Notes under the pieces: model-generated | What the model saw: the letters and a program-made list of their open reading frames with translations, nothing else | Told to the model about the DNA's origin: nothing | The model's database searches: none | Assembly: GCA_015075185.1 (NCBI GenBank) | Contig: JABTUW010000004.1 | Coordinates: 248,001 to 312,000, forward strand | Direction of reading: 5' to 3' | Origin: Anaerolineales bacterium | GTDB taxonomy: Bacteria > Chloroflexota > Anaerolineae > 4572-78 > J111 | Length of the DNA stretch: 64,000 bases | Translations under genes and position numbers: made by a program | In this document: one piece after another, positions 51,137 through 59,478 of the stretch | Position numbering within the stretch: the first letter of the stretch is position 1 | Layout of the letters: every line of letters begins with the position of its first letter

Positions 51137-52002
51137 GTGATGAAATCCTGGTGGACTTTGTTGGCCCTTGGACTCGGCCTGTTGCTGGCGAGTTGCCGCC
51201 CGTCCTGGGACACCAGGCCGTTAACCGATCAAGAGGTTGTGGATAAGTACTTTGGCCGAAACGCCAAAGCAGAATATGATAGTCAAGGTCGTGTTATCAG
51301 CATCATCTGTCCAAGGAGTTGGGATAGCTCACTTGAAAGGCATATTTTTCAGTTCTTCAATCTCTCTACCGCGTGTAAAATTCAGGATAAGGAAACATTA
51401 CCACCTGAAATTGGACAATTGACAGCCTTACAGGTGCTTTTTTTACGAGAGGGTTCGCTAACTACTCTACCGCCAGAATTTGGGAATTTAACCAACCTGG
51501 AACGTCTAGCCCTGTCCAGTAATAGACTGGACATGTTGCCGCCGGAGATTGGGCAGCTAAAGAACCTGCGCAGGCTGGCTCTGTATAATAATCACTTAAC
51601 TACACTGCCCCCAGAAATTGGGCAGTTAAGCAATCTGCAAGTACTGGGTTTAGAGGAGAACAATTTAAGTATTTTGCCTGCAGAAATTGGGCAATTGACC
51701 AACCTAGAAACATTGGGGTTAGGCCGTAATCACTTGACTACCCTTCCCCCTGAAATTGGGCAGTTAAAGAAGTTAAAGATACTCGATATAGAGCGGAATA
51801 TCCTACCACGCTCCCGCCCCAAATTGGGCAGTTGACGAATTTAGAAGAACTTACTTTGCGAGACAATAGGCTAACTACACTCCCACCTGAACTTAACCAG
51901 TTGACAAAGTTAAAACGACTTCAAATAGCCCGCAATAATTTCACGCAGCCACCGCCTGTAGTTGAGCAATTGCGAGCCAGAGGTGTGGATGTAATTCCCT
52001 GA
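51137..52002 (+). pseudogene. Leucine-rich-repeat lipoprotein gene, frameshifted near 51795
   Basis: The first frame codes 232 residues: a lipoprotein signal (LALGLGLLLASC, lipobox Cys at residue 19), a short unique domain, and leucine-rich repeats of the form LPPEIGQLxNLxxLxLxxNxLTT (residues about 85-225). It then ends at a TGA at 51833-51835. In the next frame the repeat continues without a break (TLPPQIGQLTNLEELTLRDN and two further units) to a TGA at 52000-52002. A one-base loss or gain near 51791-51802 explains this. It is either a recent pseudogene or an assembly or sequencing error. A downstream repeat-rich surface lipoprotein, perhaps for ligand binding, is the likely original role. 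Confidence 0.7.
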
Positions 52003-52054
52003 CCAAGATTAACTCTCGCTTATTAAGCAGACAAATGAAAAAACATGCCCCAAC

Positions 52055-52393
52055 CTACGGCAAGATTTCGCCGAATTCAGCCAATAGAAACTGCTTGACC
52101 CCTGCTGGGCCGGTTAAGCGGAGCCAAAATGGCCCACCATCCGGCTCTACGATCAGGTTAAATTGGAGGAACGGGCAGCAGAGGCGCTCCAGGGAGATAA
52201 ATTCGGCCAGCTTGAGCAGCAGGTCCGGCTCAGCGGCAAAGCGAAAGACATAGCCGTCGGGGAGTTCTTGCCGTTCCTCAACGGCGGCGAACAACCGCTG
52301 TGTCAGGGCTTGATGGCCGGCTCGCTTGTCCGGTGCAATCGCTGTTAAATCGCAGGCCAGCGGTACTTCAATCTGGCTGTTTCTGTCCATCAC
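52055..52393 (-). CDS. Hypothetical protein linked to the ECF41 sigma factor
   Basis: A 112-residue protein ending the minus-strand sigma-factor operon; its start overlaps the sigma-factor stop by four bases. It has no clear family. The sequence FISLERLCCPFLQF (about residues 66-79) resembles a cysteine-containing motif seen in small MerR/ArsR-associated proteins. Being coupled to the ECF41 gene, it may affect its activity, but this is inference. Confidence 0.6.
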   Translation of the reverse strand: MMDRNSQIEVPLACDLTAIAPDKRAGHQALTQRLFAAVEERQELPDGYVFRFAAEPDLLLKLAEFISLERLCCPFLQFNLIVEPDGGPFWLRLTGPAGVKQFLLAEFGEILP

Positions 52394-53274
52394 AAGGCTT
52401 CCTTTCTCTCCTGCAGGTGTTGAAGTTTATCGGGATTCCAGACCGTCCAAATGTCCGTGATGCCGGTTTCGTTGCCCCCGAAACTCATCACCCCGATGAC
52501 CTGATTTGCAACCCGAAACAAAATTGAGAGGACGCCGTTCACTTCAGCCAGTTCGATGTCTGAGTTATCCGGCCGCTTGCGGTAGGAGACCACCAACAAT
52601 CGGGCAATATGATCCTTGCCCACTACAGGCTGGCGGGCGGCGGTTGCTTTGCCACCTCCATCTGACCACAAGGTTACATCTTTAGCCAGTAATCCGGCGA
52701 GGGCGTCAACATCGCCGGTTTGCATAGCCTGTAAAAAGCCTGTAACCAATTTTTGTTGGGCCGCCGGTGATGATTTAAACCGGGGCCGGTGTTGCTGCAA
52801 ATACTGCCTGGCCCGATGGTAGACCTGGCGGCAGTTGGCTTCGCTTTTCTCAACAATATGGGCAATCTCGGCGTAATCGTAATCAAACACCTCGCGCAGT
52901 AAAAACACAGCCCGTTCCAGGGGCGAGAGATTTTCTAACAGAACCAGCGCCGCCATAGAGATCATTTCGTATTTATCAACTGGGGTTAGTGCAGCTTCGT
53001 CGGTTCTAAGCGGTTCTGGCAGCCAGGGGCCGATATATTCTTCCCGGCGCATTTTGGCCGATTTGAGATGGTCCAGGCAGAGACGGGTGATAATTGTACT
53101 CAGGAAAGCCTTGGGCGACTCAACGGTGGTGGTGGTGTTGATATAACGCAAATAGGTTTCCTGGACCATGTCCTCTGCTTCCATCACGCTGCCGAGCATG
53201 CGATAAGCAATCGAGAACAATAAGGGCCGGTACGTTTCAAAAGTTTTTATGTGCTTTGTTTCTTGAGTGTGCAT
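52390..53274 (-). CDS. ECF41-group sigma-70 factor with SnoaL-like C-terminal domain
   Basis: A 294-residue extracytoplasmic-function sigma factor. The sigma2 region (YRPLLFSIAYRMLGSVMEAEDMVQETYLRY) and sigma4 region (LSPLERAVFLLREVFDYDYAEIA) are followed by a fused SnoaL-like domain containing the diagnostic motifs DGGGK (about residues 205-209) and NPDKL (about 282-286). Both are signatures of group ECF41, where the fused domain replaces an anti-sigma factor. The downstream partner of the operon is a NAD-dependent epimerase, one of the carboxymuconolactone-decarboxylase/oxidoreductase/epimerase genes usually found with this group. The start is ATG 53274. Confidence 0.93.
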   Translation of the reverse strand: MHTQETKHIKTFETYRPLLFSIAYRMLGSVMEAEDMVQETYLRYINTTTTVESPKAFLSTIITRLCLDHLKSAKMRREEYIGPWLPEPLRTDEAALTPVDKYEMISMAALVLLENLSPLERAVFLLREVFDYDYAEIAHIVEKSEANCRQVYHRARQYLQQHRPRFKSSPAAQQKLVTGFLQAMQTGDVDALAGLLAKDVTLWSDGGGKATAARQPVVGKDHIARLLVVSYRKRPDNSDIELAEVNGVLSILFRVANQVIGVMSFGGNETGITDIWTVWNPDKLQHLQERKEAL

Positions 53275-53278
53275 CGTG

Positions 53279-54241
53279 TTATCCAAAACTGGGTTGGAGC
53301 TGAGGGGCTAACTCCGCCTGAAAACCCTCCCGCCAACTCTTATAAACAGGCTGCCAACAGAGTTGTTGTTTTGCCTTTTGATTGGAAGCCCCTCGTTGTT
53401 CCATCATAAAATAGACGCCAAAGCGACCCGCAGCCAGCCGCCCCACAAATTTTGGCAGGCGCAGCGGACGAGGGGCATGCAGCAGCTCGGCATAGGCAGG
53501 CAGCCACTCTCGCAGAGGGACAGGCTCATCATCAACAATGTTGTAACAGCCCGCCTGGCCGTGGTTGAGCGCTAAAACAGTCGCGGCAGCAGCATCCTCA
53601 ACATGAGTAAAAGAAAAGACTCCCCCACCGTCGCCGATAATGGGGACCTGTCGCTGGCGAACGTCTTCAGCGAAGGTGCCATCCCCAGCAAAGGACGTTC
53701 CCGGCCCGTAGATATACCCGTATCTTAGAATAATACCTTCAATGTCAGGTGTATTCAAAACCGTGTGCTCAAGATTGTCAATCGCCTGGACGACGTCGGC
53801 GAAAGCTGCCGGTGCATTTTGGTAGAGCGGCTCGTCCTCAGTTGCCGGCAAGGTGCTGGTCGGCGCATAATAAAAAGAAACGCTCTGGGCAATAAAGCGG
53901 CGAGCACCGGCGGATCTGGCCGCATCCATCAGAATCTCGGTCCCTTCGGTCCGCAGTTTGTTGGTCTGTGCCAGCGCCTGTTTAACGTGACGAGGGTCAA
54001 TACGCTCAGGCAGGCTTGTCAGTTGGTGAATCATAACCTCCGGTCTGGCTGCGAGGACGGCTTGCTTCAGCTTGTCCCGATCGAAAACATCACACACTAT
54101 AGCCTGGGCGCCATATTTGCGAATTTGTTCCACCCGGTCTTGAGAGCGAGTAATGGCGGTTACCTCGTGTCCTGCTTCCGTCAAACGTGATAGTAATTGG
54201 CGTCCGATGACTCCGGTTGCGCCAGCGATAAAGATTTTCAT
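53279..54241 (-). CDS. NAD-dependent epimerase/dehydratase (ECF41-linked)
   Basis: A 320-residue extended SDR protein. The Rossmann loop is FIAGATGVIGRQLL (residues about 4-17), and the catalytic Tyr region is QSVSFYYAPTST (about 130). It is the first gene of the operon with the ECF41 sigma factor, four bases upstream of it on the minus strand, and is the gene directly behind the ECF41-type promoter. The substrate is unknown; its role in ECF41 regulons is often redox or sugar-nucleotide chemistry. Confidence 0.85.
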   Translation of the reverse strand: MKIFIAGATGVIGRQLLSRLTEAGHEVTAITRSQDRVEQIRKYGAQAIVCDVFDRDKLKQAVLAARPEVMIHQLTSLPERIDPRHVKQALAQTNKLRTEGTEILMDAARSAGARRFIAQSVSFYYAPTSTLPATEDEPLYQNAPAAFADVVQAIDNLEHTVLNTPDIEGIILRYGYIYGPGTSFAGDGTFAEDVRQRQVPIIGDGGGVFSFTHVEDAAAATVLALNHGQAGCYNIVDDEPVPLREWLPAYAELLHAPRPLRLPKFVGRLAAGRFGVYFMMEQRGASNQKAKQQLCWQPVYKSWREGFQAELAPQLQPSFG

Positions 54242-54301
54242 AATATTATCTCCTTGAGGTTGTAATGATGAATTCAGTCTCTGAACTTTCTATAAACATG
54301 A

Positions 54302-54328
54302 GACGAATGAACGGGATGGTTTGTGACA
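54302..54328 (-). promoter_or_regulatory. Perfect ECF41-type promoter
   Basis: On the minus strand the sequence reads TGTCACA (54328-54322), 16 bases of spacer, and CGTC (54305-54302). This is exactly the published ECF41 promoter pattern (TGTCACA-N16-CGTC). It ends 60 bases before the epimerase ATG at 54241, so it probably drives the epimerase-ECF41 operon, which would make the sigma factor autoregulated. Confidence 0.8.
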
Positions 54329-54498
54329 GGTGTGAGATAATTGGTGAGGGTTACAGCCAGAATTGACCGGCTTTCGCCCGGTCTTTCTGCCTGATGGATT
54401 GGAGGTTAAAAGAGGTTTATTGGTGGGATAGGTTAGGCCAAACGTTTAGGAATCTCGTTGAACCTTCAACGTCCAACGTTCAAATGTCTTTTGGCTGA
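54329..54498. other. Intergenic stretch before the ECF41 promoter
   Basis: About 170 bases between the promoter and the 3' end of the pentapeptide gene. No gene, RNA or repeat is seen other than short A/T-rich blocks. Confidence 0.4.
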
Positions 54499-55110
54499 TC
54501 AAAACAGCCCCCACTTCCGCTTCTTTACCGCCCCGGCGCTGGCAGGATCGAATTGAACTGCCCACTGCGTTTGTTCGTTATACCGCGCCTGGTGGAGCTT
54601 GGCCTGGCTCAGGTTGGTCTCCCGCAAATTGGCCCCGCTCAAATCGGCCTGGCGCAAATCGGCCTCGCTCAGGTCGGCTTCATGCAGGTCGGCCCCGCTT
54701 AGATTGGCCCCGCTCAAATTGGCTTCGGCCAGATGGGCCTCTTGCAGTTTAGCCCCCACCAGTTTGGCCTGGCTCAGATTGGCCCCAAACATATCGGCGG
54801 CGCTCAGGTTGGCTTCGCTCAAATCGGCCCCGCTCAGATCGGCCAGCCGAAAATTGGCAAAGACCAGGTTGGCCCCTTGCAGATTGGCCCCCCGTAGGGT
54901 GGCCTTGATCAGGTTGGCAAAGACCAAATTGACCTGGCGCAAATTGGCCTGGTCGAGGTTGGTCCGGTTCAGGTTGGCTTCGAGCAGTTCCGCCTCGCTC
55001 AAATTGACCCGAGCCAGATCGAGCGTGTTCAGCTCCAGCCGGCGCAGGTCAGGCCGTTTGCCTGCTCGCCGGTCCGCTTCGATTTTTTGAAGGATTTCGT
55101 CACGATTCAT
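54499..55110 (-). CDS. Pentapeptide-repeat protein
   Basis: A 203-residue protein made mostly of pentapeptide repeats of the form A(D/N)LxG (for example ANLNRTNLDQANL, ANLSGANLSGADL, ADLSEADL), expected to fold as a right-handed quadrilateral beta-helix. The start is ATG 55110; a TTG 12 bases upstream is also possible. The gene is 26 bases downstream of the small GTPase on the same strand, so the two form an operon. Function is unknown; a protein-binding or scaffold role is likely. Confidence 0.85.
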   Translation of the reverse strand: MNRDEILQKIEADRRAGKRPDLRRLELNTLDLARVNLSEAELLEANLNRTNLDQANLRQVNLVFANLIKATLRGANLQGANLVFANFRLADLSGADLSEANLSAADMFGANLSQAKLVGAKLQEAHLAEANLSGANLSGADLHEADLSEADLRQADLSGANLRETNLSQAKLHQARYNEQTQWAVQFDPASAGAVKKRKWGLF

Positions 55111-55135
55111 GAGAGTTTTCAATGAGTCAAACCGG

Positions 55136-55660
55136 TTACCTGGCCTCGATGAGCGAGATTAATTGCTCCACTACGGCTCGGGCGGAGGCCCTATCGGTGG
55201 CGACACAGGCAACAAGCGGCTGCCTGGCCGGCAGTTTGAATGCCTGCCTGATTTCGTCGCTGCTCAATCCCCGCTGGTCCGCCTTATTCACTGCCAGCAG
55301 GTAGGGGACATTTTTGTGCTTCTTGAAAGAAGCCAGCAGTTCCGCGGCCTGATCCAGGCGGTGGCGGTCGGTCGAGTCTACCAGAAAGATAAAGCCGTGC
55401 ATCTCTTCGGCCAAAATATCACGCATAAAATCGAACCGATCCTGACCAGGAGTACCAAACAAATGGACCGCGCTGCCGTGATTGATGCGGATTTTGCCGT
55501 AATCCAGCGCTACGGTCGTCGTCGCTTTGATTTTTTTCTCTCCCTGGCTGTGGGTAGCTTTATCGGTATTGACCGGCTCTATCTCCGAAAGGGTCTTAAC
55601 AAAAGTAGTTTTACCGGCATTAAAAGCGCCGGTTACAACCAATTTGTACAGTTTGGTCAT
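55136..55660 (-). CDS. Small Ras-like GTPase (MglA/Rup-like)
   Basis: A 174-residue stand-alone GTPase. G1 is GAFNAGKTT (residues about 10-18), G3 GTPGQDRF (about 68-75), G4 NKAD (about 122-125), and G5 CVATD. It has an Asn-Ala-Gly-Lys loop and Gln in the DxxGQ position, like MglA/Arf-type bacterial GTPases. The start is ATG 55660, 20 codons into the open frame, with AAAGGAAA about six bases ahead. It is probably cotranscribed with the pentapeptide gene; a roadblock (MglB) partner is not seen. Confidence 0.85.
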   Translation of the reverse strand: MTKLYKLVVTGAFNAGKTTFVKTLSEIEPVNTDKATHSQGEKKIKATTTVALDYGKIRINHGSAVHLFGTPGQDRFDFMRDILAEEMHGFIFLVDSTDRHRLDQAAELLASFKKHKNVPYLLAVNKADQRGLSSDEIRQAFKLPARQPLVACVATDRASARAVVEQLISLIEAR

Positions 55661-55883
55661 GATAAATTTCCTTTCAGATGGGAAATGAGACGGCCATACT
55701 TTATGGTAAGTGTAAATCACTACTTTGTCAAGCAGGTTTCGTCAGACACGCACGGTATGTTCAAAGTCCTACTTGTCTGCGCCCTGAGTAGCCGAGTCTA
55801 GTGCAGGTATAAGTGTCGCGGGAGGTGGATATGACTTACATCATTCAGAATAATGACATTTCCCACTTCAAAAATTAGAAAGA

Positions 55884-55910
55884 TTGGGTTAAAATTTGGG
55901 TATAACCCAA
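55884..55910 (+). promoter_or_regulatory. Dyad and possible promoter upstream of the CBS gene
   Basis: TTGGGTT (55884-55890) and AACCCAA (55904-55910) form a perfect 7-bp dyad; TATAAC (55901-55906) inside it could be a -10 box. The CBS gene follows 45 bases later behind CAGGAGG. Operator function is a guess. Confidence 0.3.
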
Positions 55911-55954
55911 ACGTTGAGCCGGCTAATTACGGCTAAGAACTCAGGAGGTGAACA

Positions 55955-56380
55955 ATGAAAAAAGAGCTAGTTAAAGATTGGATGACCCGCGAGGTTATCA
56001 CCATTAACTCGGATATGACTTTGCCGGAGGCACACCGGCTCATGACCGATCACAAAATTCGCCGTTTGCCGGTTATAGATAATGGTCGTTTGGTAGGGAT
56101 TGTGACCCTGGGCGATGTCCGGGAGGCTGAGCCTTCAAGCGCCACCTCGCTCAGCATTTGGGAAGTCAACTATTTGCTGGCCAAACTAAAAATTGGCGAG
56201 ATTATGACCCCCAAGCCCCTCACGATCTCCGCCGAAGAAACCATTGGTCAGGCCGCTCGTCTCATGTTGGAAAAAAAGGTGAGTGGCTTGCCCGTGGTTG
56301 ATGAAAAACAGCATGTGATTGGTATCATCACCGAGTCGGACATCTTCCGCCTGGTCGTTCAGGAGTGGCAAAAGGCGTAG
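55955..56380 (+). CDS. CBS-domain-pair protein
   Basis: A 141-residue protein consisting of two CBS domains: KDWMTREVITINSDMTLPEA with LPVIDNGRLVGIVTLGDV (about residues 6-55) and EIMTPKPLTISAEETIGQAA with LPVVDEKQHVIGIITESD (about 75-130). Such stand-alone pairs bind ATP/AMP or similar and regulate partners. An excellent CAGGAGG ribosome-binding site precedes ATG 55955. It is bounded by a REP-like element downstream. Confidence 0.9.
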   Translation: MKKELVKDWMTREVITINSDMTLPEAHRLMTDHKIRRLPVIDNGRLVGIVTLGDVREAEPSSATSLSIWEVNYLLAKLKIGEIMTPKPLTISAEETIGQAARLMLEKKVSGLPVVDEKQHVIGIITESDIFRLVVQEWQKA

Positions 56381-56462
56381 GTTTGCCCCATCCCCTGCCC
56401 GATTGCTGCAACTTTCTGTAGCGATATGCGTAATGTTTATTGAGCGTAATTGTTCAGTCTAA

Positions 56463-56539
56463 AGGTGACTGGCACTTAGTTAGCCCTAAGCTTTGTTGGT
56501 TTCAACCGTCTTGCCAGGGGAGAAAAGTGCCAGTCACCT
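56463..56539. repeat. REP/MITE-like element, copy 2 (15-bp inverted ends)
   Basis: AGGTGACTGGCACTT (56463-56477) and its exact complement (56525-56539) bound a 77-bp element. The ends match those of copy 1 at 33262-33346 in 14 of 15 bases, but interiors show little similarity. It lies between the CBS and YqaE-like genes. Confidence 0.65.
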
Positions 56540-56603
56540 GAGTAAATTGAGCGAGATAAATCTTCTCTCGTCGCTATCAAATACAGAAAGTAGGGTAAAA
56601 GCA

Positions 56604-56762
56604 ATGGGTTGTGGCAGGTTGATCCTGGCCATTTTACTGCCGCCCCTGGCCGTGTTGGATAAAGGGTGTGGCGCCGTGATTGTGGTCACCTTGTTGACCA
56701 TTATGGGTTGGATACCGGGCATTATCGGCGCTTTTGTGTTGGCCGCGATGGATCCAAAATAA
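56604..56762 (+). CDS. YqaE/Pmp3-family small membrane protein
   Basis: A 52-residue hydrophobic protein. The first segment GRLILAILLPPLAVLDKGCG and the second VTLLTIMGWIPGIIGAFVLA fit the UPF0057/Pmp3 family, small proteins with two membrane helices linked to stress and membrane potential. ATG 56604 gives the family's usual length; a longer frame upstream runs through the REP-like repeat and is unlikely. A strong terminator follows. Confidence 0.8.
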   Translation: MGCGRLILAILLPPLAVLDKGCGAVIVVTLLTIMGWIPGIIGAFVLAAMDPK

Positions 56763-56780
56763 CGATCGGTGATTTGAAAT

Positions 56781-56813
56781 AAAAGAGCCAGGGAGAGATA
56801 CCCTGGCTCTTTT
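56781..56813. terminator. Bidirectional intrinsic terminator
   Basis: AAAAGAGCCAGGG (56781-56793) pairs perfectly with CCCTGGCTCTTTT (56801-56813) across a seven-base loop. A- and T-runs on either side make it work in both directions, between the YqaE-like gene (+) and the feo operon end (-). Confidence 0.9.
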
Positions 56814-56814
56814 G

Positions 56815-57072
56815 TTATGACAGAGGTGAGCTGAGAGGAGTCAGTAAGTAACTCTTGGCAGCGCTGCTGATAATGACACAGCCAGCTCGGGCCGGACAAG
56901 TATGACAAGCGTTGTGCGTGGCGCTGACTTCCAGCAAGCGCCCTTTCCTTACCAGGGTGTCTAACATCCCTTCGAGCGCGCTGGGCGTGATCGCCAATTT
57001 TTGGCTTAACTCATCCAGGCACAGCGTGGTCGGCTTCTGTTCAAATTCAGCTAAAATTTGTTTGAGCATCAT
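56815..57072 (-). CDS. feoC: FeoC-like winged-helix protein
   Basis: An 85-residue protein of the FeoC type, a small winged-helix protein associated with FeoB. The helix-turn-helix part is CLDELSQKLAITPSALEGMLDTLVRKG, and the C-terminal part has four closely spaced Cys (NACHTCPARAGC), typical of FeoC [4Fe-4S] or metal-sensing tails. It is 78 bases downstream of feoB(C) and ends at the bidirectional terminator. It probably regulates or stabilises FeoB. Confidence 0.8.
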   Translation of the reverse strand: MMLKQILAEFEQKPTTLCLDELSQKLAITPSALEGMLDTLVRKGRLLEVSATHNACHTCPARAGCVIISSAAKSYLLTPLSSPLS

Positions 57073-57150
57073 CGTTAATAGGTTGTAGGGAGCAAGCCGG
57101 AGGTAGTAAACTGGCTACCTGTCACCTGCAACCTGTAACTTGTTACACTT

Positions 57151-58872
57151 CTATCCCCATCCTAAAAAACGCCCGCCCTGGAAAACAAGTACGGCGACCA
57201 GCCAGGCCAGTGCCAACTGATAAAAAGCTGACACCCAAACCCAGCGCCAGCCATACTCAGCCTTGATGGCGCCGAGGGTGGCCACACAGGGTGTATAAAT
57301 AAGTACAAATACCACGAACGCCAGCGCTGCCAGCGGGGTAAAAGTCGAGCGGAGCGCCCTGCTGAGCGCGGTATCTTCGCTGGTTCTTTCCGCTTCGGCA
57401 AAGTTGAGGCCGGGGATCAAACTGAGCAATGTTTTGACCGCGTCTAGCACCGCCTGGCCCAAACCAAGGATAATTTGCCCTAAATCCTGGCCGAATGTCC
57501 TCGTTGTAGGGGCTGTGGCCGTTTCATCCCCCACATAAATCTGCGATAAGGTACTGACCACTACTTCTTTGGCCACCGAGCCGGCGACCAGCGCCCCCGC
57601 CGCTTCCCAACTGTCAAAGCCGGCCGGTTTGAACAATGGCGCAATACTCGCGCTGGCCTGGCCAAAGTAGCTGTCGCGCTGATCGGCTACCCCCCACGGC
57701 AGATTCATCAAAAACCAGAGCACAATGGTCATGCTCAGGATAACGGTGCCGGCCTTCTGCACAAATTCTTTGCTCTTTTCCCAGGTATGGGTTAGCAGGC
57801 CGCGCCAGGCCGGCAGCCGGTACGGAGGGAGTTCCAGCACAAAAGCGGCTTCGCCGCTGTTTTTGAAGAGGGTGCGGGTGAAAACCCAGCCAGCGAGGCC
57901 CGCAACCACCAACCCCAGGGCATACATAACCGCAATGAGCAGGTCGGCCTGGCGGGGGAAGAAGGCCAGGCCAAAGACGACGTAAACCGGCAGCCGGGCC
58001 GAGCAGGACATCAGCGGCACCAGCAAGCCGGTAGCCAACCGGTCGCGCCGGTTTTCCAGGGTGCGGGTGGCGTAAATGGCCGGCACGGCGCAGCCAAAGC
58101 CTAAAATCAGAGGGATAAAACTTTTGCCATGCAGGCCCAAGAAGCTCATCACTCTATCCATCACAAAAGCCGCGCGAGCCATGTAGCCGGAGTCCTCCAG
58201 CAGCGTCAGGAAAAAGTACAGCACAAACAAGCTGGGCAGAAAGACCAGTACGCCGCCCACTCCGGCGATAACTCCATCCACCATTAACGATTGCAGCCAC
58301 TCTGGTGCATGGATTAAGGTGAGCAGGTTGACCAGCCAAGTGCTGATTGGCCCGCTGATTGTCGCATCAATCCAATCGGTAAAAGGCGTCGAAACGTCAA
58401 CAACCAGTTTGAAGATGACATACATGACCAGTAAAAAAATCGGCAGCCCCAAGATTCGGTTGGTCACAACCCGGTCAATCCGATCGGTCAGGGTGTAGCG
58501 ATCCACCTGGCTGGTGTCCAGGACTTGACGAGTGAGGCCGTTGATGTAGCCATAACGAGCATCGGCAATGGCAATGTCGGCCTCGTCGCCGTAGATTTGG
58601 CTGATCCGGCGGCGGCCAGCATGGGCCTGTTCGATGACGTCTCGGCTAGCCGGTAAAGTCTGCACCCGAGCGATAATGTCGGCTTCATTTTCCAGCAGTT
58701 TTACCGCCAGCCAGCGCAAATTATCTTGTTGCAGCGCCGGGAGCTGCGCTTTCATGAGACTAATCAGGCGGGTAATCTCAGCTTCAATATCGGAACCGTA
58801 ATTGAGGGTAAAGCTTGGCGTGGGCAGGTTGGCGGGGAACTGGCCCCGGGTTGGAAAGTTGATAATAGTCAT
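57151..58872 (-). CDS. feoB: FeoB membrane permease part (split FeoB)
   Basis: A 573-residue protein with the GDI-like helical spacer (about residues 30-110) and the polytopic ferrous-iron permease (two GATE and Nucleos domains) but no GTPase domain. Permease signatures are ILGFGCAVPAIYATRTLENRRDR and LMSCSARLPVYVVFG. Start ATG 58872 has AGGGGGA about six bases ahead and lies 16 bases after the GTPase stop, so a true two-gene split with its own ribosome-binding site is shown, not a frameshift. It imports Fe2+ together with the separately encoded G protein. Confidence 0.9.
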   Translation of the reverse strand: MTIINFPTRGQFPANLPTPSFTLNYGSDIEAEITRLISLMKAQLPALQQDNLRWLAVKLLENEADIIARVQTLPASRDVIEQAHAGRRRISQIYGDEADIAIADARYGYINGLTRQVLDTSQVDRYTLTDRIDRVVTNRILGLPIFLLVMYVIFKLVVDVSTPFTDWIDATISGPISTWLVNLLTLIHAPEWLQSLMVDGVIAGVGGVLVFLPSLFVLYFFLTLLEDSGYMARAAFVMDRVMSFLGLHGKSFIPLILGFGCAVPAIYATRTLENRRDRLATGLLVPLMSCSARLPVYVVFGLAFFPRQADLLIAVMYALGLVVAGLAGWVFTRTLFKNSGEAAFVLELPPYRLPAWRGLLTHTWEKSKEFVQKAGTVILSMTIVLWFLMNLPWGVADQRDSYFGQASASIAPLFKPAGFDSWEAAGALVAGSVAKEVVVSTLSQIYVGDETATAPTTRTFGQDLGQIILGLGQAVLDAVKTLLSLIPGLNFAEAERTSEDTALSRALRSTFTPLAALAFVVFVLIYTPCVATLGAIKAEYGWRWVWVSAFYQLALAWLVAVLVFQGGRFLGWG

Positions 58873-58887
58873 AATCAATCCCCCTGG

Positions 58888-59466
58888 TTAGTGACACGAG
58901 CGGCGGCGAGTGGAGCGGGAACCGGTTTGAACGGTCGCGCACTGGCACAGGCCGACATAAGGCCGCTCACATTTGGCTATTCCGGCAATAGTTTCAAGCA
59001 AGCGATCAATCCCCTGGTTTCTGTTCCCTACGGTTTCAATCACCGGTACATTGTTCAGCAGCGTTGACAGTCTGGCCTGGTCAATGCGAATGCCGCGAGC
59101 GCGGGCCAGGTCTATCACGTTAAGCGCGATGATGAGGGGCGCGCCCAGCTCCAGTAGTTGCACCGTCAGATACAGATTGCGCTCCAGGTTGCTGGCGTCC
59201 ACCACGTTGACGACCACATCCGGCTGCTCGCCGATCAAATAGTCGCGGGTGATAATCTCCTCCGGTGAATAGGCGCTGAGGCTGTAGGCGCCGGGCAGGT
59301 CCACCACCCGCCAGGTCAGCCCTTGATATTCTAAAAAGCCCTCCTTTTTTTCCACAGTTTTGCCCGGCCAGTTGCCGACGTGTTGGCGGGCGCCGGTGAG
59401 GGCATTAAAGAGGGTGCTTTTGCCGGCGTTAGGATTGCCGGCCAGGGCAATCGTCAGGTTTGTCAT
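58888..59466 (-). CDS. feoB: FeoB GTPase domain as a separate protein
   Basis: A 192-residue protein: G1 GNPNAGKST (residues about 10-18), G2 around the Thr of NWPGKTVEKKEG, G3 DLPGAYSL, and G4 NVID, as in FeoB-type iron-dependent G proteins, but it ends after the G domain with a basic, low-complexity tail (TGSRSTRRRSCH). Together with the membrane part directly downstream it reconstitutes FeoB. The start overlaps none of its neighbours; FeoA lies 12 bases upstream. Confidence 0.9.
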   Translation of the reverse strand: MTNLTIALAGNPNAGKSTLFNALTGARQHVGNWPGKTVEKKEGFLEYQGLTWRVVDLPGAYSLSAYSPEEIITRDYLIGEQPDVVVNVVDASNLERNLYLTVQLLELGAPLIIALNVIDLARARGIRIDQARLSTLLNNVPVIETVGNRNQGIDRLLETIAGIAKCERPYVGLCQCATVQTGSRSTRRRSCH

Positions 59467-59478
59467 TTCTTATTCTCC

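Noticed and set aside
57151..59466. Frameshift explanation for the separate FeoB GTPase and permease
   Set aside because: The downstream gene has its own strong ribosome-binding site and ATG, and the break falls at a domain border. A two-gene split is more likely, though a sequencing error is not excluded.
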